19,907 bases of DNA from the NCBI GenBank assembly GCA_031422295.1, contig JANOQM010000042.1, forward strand, positions 1-19,907. Reading direction: 5' to 3'. The notes under the pieces were generated by a model. It did no database searches and was not told the DNA's origin. It saw only the letters and a list, made by a program, of their open reading frames with translations. Shown piece by piece: positions 15,708-19,907 of this stretch (the first letter of the stretch is position 1; each line of letters starts with the position of its first letter). A program made the translations under genes and the position numbers. The DNA comes from JANOMH01 sp031422295 (GTDB lineage Bacteria > Pseudomonadota > Alphaproteobacteria > Rhodobacterales > Rhodobacteraceae).

Positions 15708-16469
15708 CTATTCCGCGCCCCGGCGCTGACCGCGCGCCGCTGGCGCCGGCAACGCATCCAGTACCCGCAATGGCCGCCGGATCAGCGTTGGCAGACCGGG
15801 GCGTGTCGGGGCGGCGACCTGTTTGCTCACCTCGACAATCAGCGCACCACCGGCCTTGAAAACCGGCAGATGTCGCCCGGTAGTTTCCAGAAACTCGGCC
15901 CACCCGCGCCAGATTTTGCGCGGCGACGGCGGCTGATACAGGGCGGACAACGACCGTTCTGTGACAAATCGGTGCTTGCGCAACTGCGCCTCCAACTGGC
16001 TGGCCGAATAGGGCGACCCATGCCCAAACGGCGTGGCATCACTGCGTGACCACAGGCCAACCCGGTTGGGCACGATAAATACCGCCTTGCCCCCCGGCCC
16101 TAGGACCCGCCAGCATTCTTCTAGCAGCGCACTGGGCTGTTCCGAGGTTTCCAGCCCATGCATCAACACCAGCTTGTCCACTAGTCCGGTGGGCAACGGC
16201 CACAGGGTTTCCTCACTCAGCACCGCAACATTTGGCAGGTTTGCGGGCCATGGCATGACCCCCTGCGGTGCGGGCATCAGGGCGATGACCCGACGGGCGT
16301 CGGCCAGAAACGGGCGCAACAGCGGGGTGGCAAAGCCATAGCCAACAACCGTCTGCCCCTTGGCCTCGGGCCACAGCATTTTCAGTTGATCGCGCAAGAC
16401 CTTTTGCGCCGCCCGGCCAAGGGCGCTGCGATAGTAGAAATTGCGCAAGTCCTGCACGTCTTGATGCAT
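15708..16469 (-). CDS. Class I SAM-dependent methyltransferase-like protein
   Basis: The 253-residue product resembles the Methyltransf_11 group. The clearest part is LEECWRVLGPGGKAVFIVPNR at 116-136, the strand-turn-strand after the catalytic region, preceded by the VDKLVLMHGLE strand at 97-107. The SAM-binding motif I, however, reads VVGYGFATP at 41-49 where an acidic residue and GxGxG are expected, so cofactor binding is uncertain. The C-terminus from about 215 is rich in Pro, Arg and Ala and probably unstructured. The substrate is unknown. It is divergent from gloB with 61 bases between the start codons, a shared promoter region. Confidence 0.8.
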   Translation of the reverse strand: MHQDVQDLRNFYYRSALGRAAQKVLRDQLKMLWPEAKGQTVVGYGFATPLLRPFLADARRVIALMPAPQGVMPWPANLPNVAVLSEETLWPLPTGLVDKLVLMHGLETSEQPSALLEECWRVLGPGGKAVFIVPNRVGLWSRSDATPFGHGSPYSASQLEAQLRKHRFVTERSLSALYQPPSPRKIWRGWAEFLETTGRHLPVFKAGGALIVEVSKQVAAPTRPGLPTLIRRPLRVLDALPAPAARGQRRGAE

Positions 16470-16530
16470 TGCAGCGGCGGCGTCCTTGGGTCACTCTGGC
16501 CGGACAATAGCAGCACAGGGCCGGTTTGCC

Positions 16531-17298
16531 ATGCCTCTTGAAATCATCACTATCCCCTGCCGGACGGATAACTATGCGTTCCTGCTGCATAATGCCGCAA
16601 CCGGCCAAACTGCATTGGTTGACGCCCCCGAAGTGCCGGCAATCCGTGCGGCACTGGACCAGCGGGGCTGGACCCTGACCGACATTCTGATCACCCATCA
16701 CCATGATGACCATATCGCCGGGGTTGACGACCTGCGCGGGCTGTATGCCCCCCGCGTGATCGGGGCCGCTGCCGATGCGTATCGCCTGCCGCGGCTTGAT
16801 CTGACTGCAACCGAGGGCGACCAGATTTCGGTTTGTGGCGAAGAAATGGCCGTTCTGGATGTGTCGGGCCATACGGTGGGTCACATTGCATTCCACTTTC
16901 CCGGCACCAAAGCTGCCTTTACCGCCGACAGCCTGATGGCCATGGGCTGCGGGCGATTGTTCGAGGGGACACCGGCGCAAATGTGGCAAAGCCTGCAAAA
17001 ACTGCGCGCCTTGCCCGATGACACGCTGATTTATTCGGGCCATGAATACACGGCCAGCAACGCCCGCTTTGCCGCGACGATTGAACCGGACAATCTCGAC
17101 CTTGTCGCCCGGATTGCTAGTATCACCGCTGACCGGGCCGCAGGCCGGTTCACTGTGCCGTCACTTTTGGGGCTGGAAAAGCGTACCAATCCGTTTTTGC
17201 GCGCCGATATGCCCGCCTTTCGTGCCGCAATCGGGATGATCGACGCCGACCCTGCCCAAGTTTTCGCCGAAACCCGTCGTCGTAAGGACAAATTCTGA
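16531..17298 (+). CDS. gloB: Hydroxyacylglutathione hydrolase (glyoxalase II)
   Basis: Glyoxalase II hydrolyses S-D-lactoylglutathione to glutathione and D-lactate, the second step of methylglyoxal detoxification. The binuclear metal site is complete: THHHDDH with H56, H58, D60 and H61, then H114, D133 and H171. The SGHTVGHIAF, FTADSLMAMGCGRLFEG and YSGHEYTASNARFA segments are diagnostic, and the end KRTNPFLR is part of the glutathione site. With the ATG at 16531 the protein has 255 residues, as usual; an in-frame TTG fifteen codons upstream adds nothing conserved. Confidence 0.96.
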   Translation: MPLEIITIPCRTDNYAFLLHNAATGQTALVDAPEVPAIRAALDQRGWTLTDILITHHHDDHIAGVDDLRGLYAPRVIGAAADAYRLPRLDLTATEGDQISVCGEEMAVLDVSGHTVGHIAFHFPGTKAAFTADSLMAMGCGRLFEGTPAQMWQSLQKLRALPDDTLIYSGHEYTASNARFAATIEPDNLDLVARIASITADRAAGRFTVPSLLGLEKRTNPFLRADMPAFRAAIGMIDADPAQVFAETRRRKDKF

Positions 17299-17391
17299 GT
17301 ATATTCCGAGCAGTATCTAGGGGTTTGACCAAGGAATCGCGGCCAGCAAACCGCACGCAACGTCTCGTGATCGGATTTTTGTAAAATTTCG

Positions 17392-17419
17392 CTTGAAGCT
17401 GGCCAGATAACACCGATCT
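17392..17419 (+). promoter_or_regulatory. Candidate RpoH heat-shock promoter of clpA
   Basis: CTTG at 17392-17395, a 17-base spacer and CCGATCT at 17413-17419 match the alphaproteobacterial heat-shock pattern CTTG-N17/18-CYTATNT at all but one defined position. It lies about 70 bases upstream of the clpA start in a 192-base gap that must hold the clpA promoter. No CIRCE element is present there. Assignment to RpoH is inference. Confidence 0.45.
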
Positions 17420-17490
17420 TTAACTCTTAGAGGCCACGGTCAGGATGGGGCCAACCCGCATCCCGACCCCCGATCAGAGGAGCACTAAAA

Positions 17491-19809
17491 GTGCCGTCTT
17501 TTTCGACAACGCTAGAGCAGTCCATTCATTCGGCCTTGGCCTTGGCCAATGCGCGTCGTCATGAACTTGCGACGTTAGAGCATTTGTTGCTTGCCCTGAT
17601 CGACGAACCAGATGCGGCCCGAGTGATGCGGGCCTGTTCGGTCGATCTGGTCGAACTGCGCAAATCGCTGGAAGAGTTCATCGAAGATGACCTTTCAACA
17701 CTGGTCACAGATGTGGACGGGTCCGAAGCCGTGCCAACAGCCGCCTTTCAGCGGGTCATTCAACGCGCGGCAATCCATGTCCAATCCTCGGGCCGGACCG
17801 AAGTGACCGGCGCCAATGTGCTAGTCGCGATCTTTGCCGAACGCGAATCCAACGCGGCCTATTTTCTGCAAGAACAGGACATGACCCGTTACGACGCGGT
17901 CAACTTCATCGCGCATGGCGTGGCCAAAGACCCGGCATTCGGCGAAACCCGGCCCATAACCGGGGCTTCATCGGACGATGAACCGCAACCCACGGTCAAA
18001 CCCGATGAAAAAGACAGCGCCTTGGCCAAATATTGCGTGGATTTGAATGCTAAATCGAAAAAGGGCGATGTCGACCCGCTGATCGGCCGCCATGACGAGG
18101 TGGAACGCTGCATTCAGGTGCTGTGCCGCCGCCGCAAAAACAACCCGCTGCTGGTGGGCGACCCCGGCGTCGGTAAAACCGCCATTGCCGAAGGTTTGGC
18201 CTATAAGATCGTCAATTCCGACGTGCCTGACGTTTTGGCCGGCGCTACGATCTATTCGCTCGATCTGGGCGCGTTGCTCGCCGGAACCCGCTACCGTGGC
18301 GATTTCGAAGAACGGCTGAAGGCTGTGGTCAATGAACTTGAGGCGCACCCCGATGCCGTACTGTTCATCGACGAAATTCACACTGTCATCGGCGCGGGCG
18401 CAACATCGGGCGGGGCAATGGATGCATCGAACCTGCTGAAACCCGCCTTGCAGGGCGGCAAGCTGCGCTGCATGGGATCGACCACCTACAAAGAGTTCCG
18501 CCAGCATTTCGAAAAAGACCGCGCCCTGTCGCGCCGGTTCCAGAAAATCGACGTGAACGAACCCAGTGTCGAAGATTCGATCAAGATTCTCAAGGGGTTA
18601 AAGCCGTATTTCGAAGATCATCACCACATCAAATACACCGCCGATGCGATCCGCGTCGCGGTGGAGCTATCGGCCCGCTACATCAATGACCGCAAACTAC
18701 CCGACAAAGCCATCGACGTCATTGACGAGGCTGGGGCGGCGCAGCACCTGTTGTCCGACAGCAAACGGCGCAAGATCATCGGCACCAAGGAAATTGAGGC
18801 TGTGGTCGCCAAAATCGCCCGCATCCCGCCCAAAAACGTGTCCAAAGACGATGCAACCGTGCTGCGCGACCTCGAATCGGGGCTGAAACGCGTCGTGTTC
18901 GGGCAGGACAAAGCCATCGTGGCGCTGGCCTCAGCCATCAAACTTGCCCGCGCTGGCCTGCGCGAGCCGGAAAAACCCATCGGCAACTACCTGTTTGCAG
19001 GACCCACCGGCGTGGGCAAAACCGAGGTGGCCAAGCAACTCGCCGACTCGCTCGGTGTGGAACTGATCCGCTTCGATATGTCCGAGTACATGGAAAAACA
19101 CGCCGTCAGCCGCCTGATCGGTGCCCCCCCCGGCTATGTCGGCTTTGATCAGGGCGGCCTGCTGACCGACGGCATCGACCAGCATCCGCATTGCGTGCTG
19201 CTGCTGGACGAGATCGAAAAGGCGCATCCCGATGTGTTCAACATCCTGTTGCAGGTGATGGACCACGGCAAACTGACCGACCATAACGGCCGGGCGGTGG
19301 ATTTCCGTAACGTGATCCTGATCATGACCTCGAATGCCGGGGCCGCCGAACAGGCCAAGGAAGCCATCGGTTTCAACCGCGACCGGCGCGAGGGCGAAGA
19401 TACCGCCGCCATCGAGCGGATGTTCACACCCGAATTCCGCAACCGGCTGGACGCGATCATCAGCTTTGACCGCCTGCCGAAAGAGGTGATCAATCAGGTG
19501 GTGACCAAGTTCGTATTGCAGCTTGAGGCACAGTTGCTGGACCGCAATGTGCATATCGAACTGTCGCCCGAAGCCGCCGCATGGCTGGGCGACAAGGGCT
19601 ATGATGACAAGATGGGGGCGCGGCCGTTGGGCCGGGTCATTCAGGAACATATCAAGAAACCGTTGGCCGAAGAACTATTGTTCGGCAAGCTGACCAAAGG
19701 CGGCCTCGTCAAGGTCGGCGTCAAAGACGGCGCATTGGATCTGCGGTTTGAATCGCCCGAAAACCCGCGCCTGACCGGCAGCAAACCACCGCTACTTACT
19801 GCGGAGTAA
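17491..19809 (+). CDS. clpA: ATP-dependent Clp protease ATP-binding subunit ClpA
   Basis: ClpA is the hexameric AAA+ unfoldase that threads substrates into ClpP. The N-domain covers residues 1-145 and is followed by an acidic linker to about 178. The first AAA+ module has Walker A GDPGVGKT at 223-230 and Walker B LFIDE at 291-295; the second has GPTGVGKT at 504-511, pore loop GYVG at 548-551 and LLLDEIEKAHPDVFN. The ClpP-docking loop is IGF at 626-628, and the middle domain of ClpB is absent, so it is ClpA and not ClpB or ClpC. Length is 772 residues. The start is GTG with AGAGGAG eight bases upstream. The adaptor gene clpS, often next to clpA, is not found in the gap upstream. Confidence 0.97.
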   Translation: MPSFSTTLEQSIHSALALANARRHELATLEHLLLALIDEPDAARVMRACSVDLVELRKSLEEFIEDDLSTLVTDVDGSEAVPTAAFQRVIQRAAIHVQSSGRTEVTGANVLVAIFAERESNAAYFLQEQDMTRYDAVNFIAHGVAKDPAFGETRPITGASSDDEPQPTVKPDEKDSALAKYCVDLNAKSKKGDVDPLIGRHDEVERCIQVLCRRRKNNPLLVGDPGVGKTAIAEGLAYKIVNSDVPDVLAGATIYSLDLGALLAGTRYRGDFEERLKAVVNELEAHPDAVLFIDEIHTVIGAGATSGGAMDASNLLKPALQGGKLRCMGSTTYKEFRQHFEKDRALSRRFQKIDVNEPSVEDSIKILKGLKPYFEDHHHIKYTADAIRVAVELSARYINDRKLPDKAIDVIDEAGAAQHLLSDSKRRKIIGTKEIEAVVAKIARIPPKNVSKDDATVLRDLESGLKRVVFGQDKAIVALASAIKLARAGLREPEKPIGNYLFAGPTGVGKTEVAKQLADSLGVELIRFDMSEYMEKHAVSRLIGAPPGYVGFDQGGLLTDGIDQHPHCVLLLDEIEKAHPDVFNILLQVMDHGKLTDHNGRAVDFRNVILIMTSNAGAAEQAKEAIGFNRDRREGEDTAAIERMFTPEFRNRLDAIISFDRLPKEVINQVVTKFVLQLEAQLLDRNVHIELSPEAAAWLGDKGYDDKMGARPLGRVIQEHIKKPLAEELLFGKLTKGGLVKVGVKDGALDLRFESPENPRLTGSKPPLLTAE

Positions 19810-19907
19810 TGCGAACAATTGCCGTGATACTGTCTTGGGCCCCCCCGGCGGTGGGGGCCGGACGGGAACGTGTGCAAACCCGCGGCTGCCCCCACGGCGC
19901 CACCAGC
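19809..19907 (+). CDS. Possible start of a further gene, cut by the window edge
   Basis: An ATG overlaps the last base of the clpA stop (TAATG) and its frame stays open for 33 codons to the end of the window. The peptide starts MRTIAVILSWAPPAVGAG, which loosely resembles a short secretion signal, then becomes Arg- and Gly-rich. A GC-rich stem, GGCCCCC at 19838-19844 with GGGGGCC at 19853-19859, lies inside it, so the stretch could equally be untranslated sequence after clpA. No family can be recognised from this length. Confidence 0.35.
   Translation, partial: MRTIAVILSWAPPAVGAGRERVQTRGCPHGATS

Noticed and set aside
18931..19650. 239-codon open frame on the minus strand opposite clpA
   Set aside because: Antisense to the conserved second AAA+ module of clpA, which is fully intact.

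Overview
The window reads as ordinary chromosome from an alphaproteobacterium, most likely family Rhodobacteraceae (Roseobacter/Rhodobacter group). The reasons are a GC-rich composition with G/C-biased wobble positions, an F1 ATP synthase operon atpHAGDC that lacks the F0 genes, a groESL operon with a CIRCE element and a promoter that fits the alphaproteobacterial heat-shock pattern, and the overall gene content. The taxonomic call is inference from these features; no marker gene was searched.

Layout. (1) 1-2263: groES-groEL on the minus strand, with promoter, CIRCE operator and intrinsic terminator all readable. (2) 2264-2787: about 520 bases with no confident gene. It holds a 10-codon ORF with a strong ribosome binding site followed by a hairpin, a doubtful 78-codon ORF, and a perfect 10-bp hairpin just before ppaC. 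(3) 2788-7652, plus strand: a six-gene run with short gaps or overlaps: Mn-dependent inorganic pyrophosphatase (ppaC), a HAD phosphatase-like protein, a MaoC-type hydratase, the riboflavin kinase/FAD synthetase ribF, a YcgN-type cysteine-cluster protein, and a low-specificity threonine aldolase. (4) 7603-8975, minus strand: an alpha/beta hydrolase and a 2-hydroxychromene-2-carboxylate isomerase-like protein, converging on and overlapping the aldolase gene. (5) 9093-10112: prs (PRPP synthetase) on plus, converging with a small H-type lectin gene on minus. (6) 10544-15548, minus strand: the complete F1 operon atpH-A-G-D-C with a clear terminator after atpC and a terminator-like hairpin in front of atpH. 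(7) 15708-17298: a divergent methyltransferase/glyoxalase II pair. (8) 17491-19809: clpA on plus with a GTG start and a candidate RpoH promoter, followed by a possible partial gene whose ATG overlaps the clpA stop.

Themes. Protein quality control lies at both ends (GroESL folding, ClpA unfolding) and both loci carry promoters resembling the RpoH consensus. Energy and nucleotide metabolism lies between (F1 ATPase, PRPP synthetase, pyrophosphatase, flavin synthesis).

I found no CRISPR array, transposon, phage gene, toxin-antitoxin pair, tRNA or rRNA, and no convincing undescribed multigene system. The best candidates for something new are small: the leader-peptide-like ORF and hairpin at 2375-2449, the H-type lectin gene with two adjacent dyads in its upstream region, and the hairpin leader of the atp operon.
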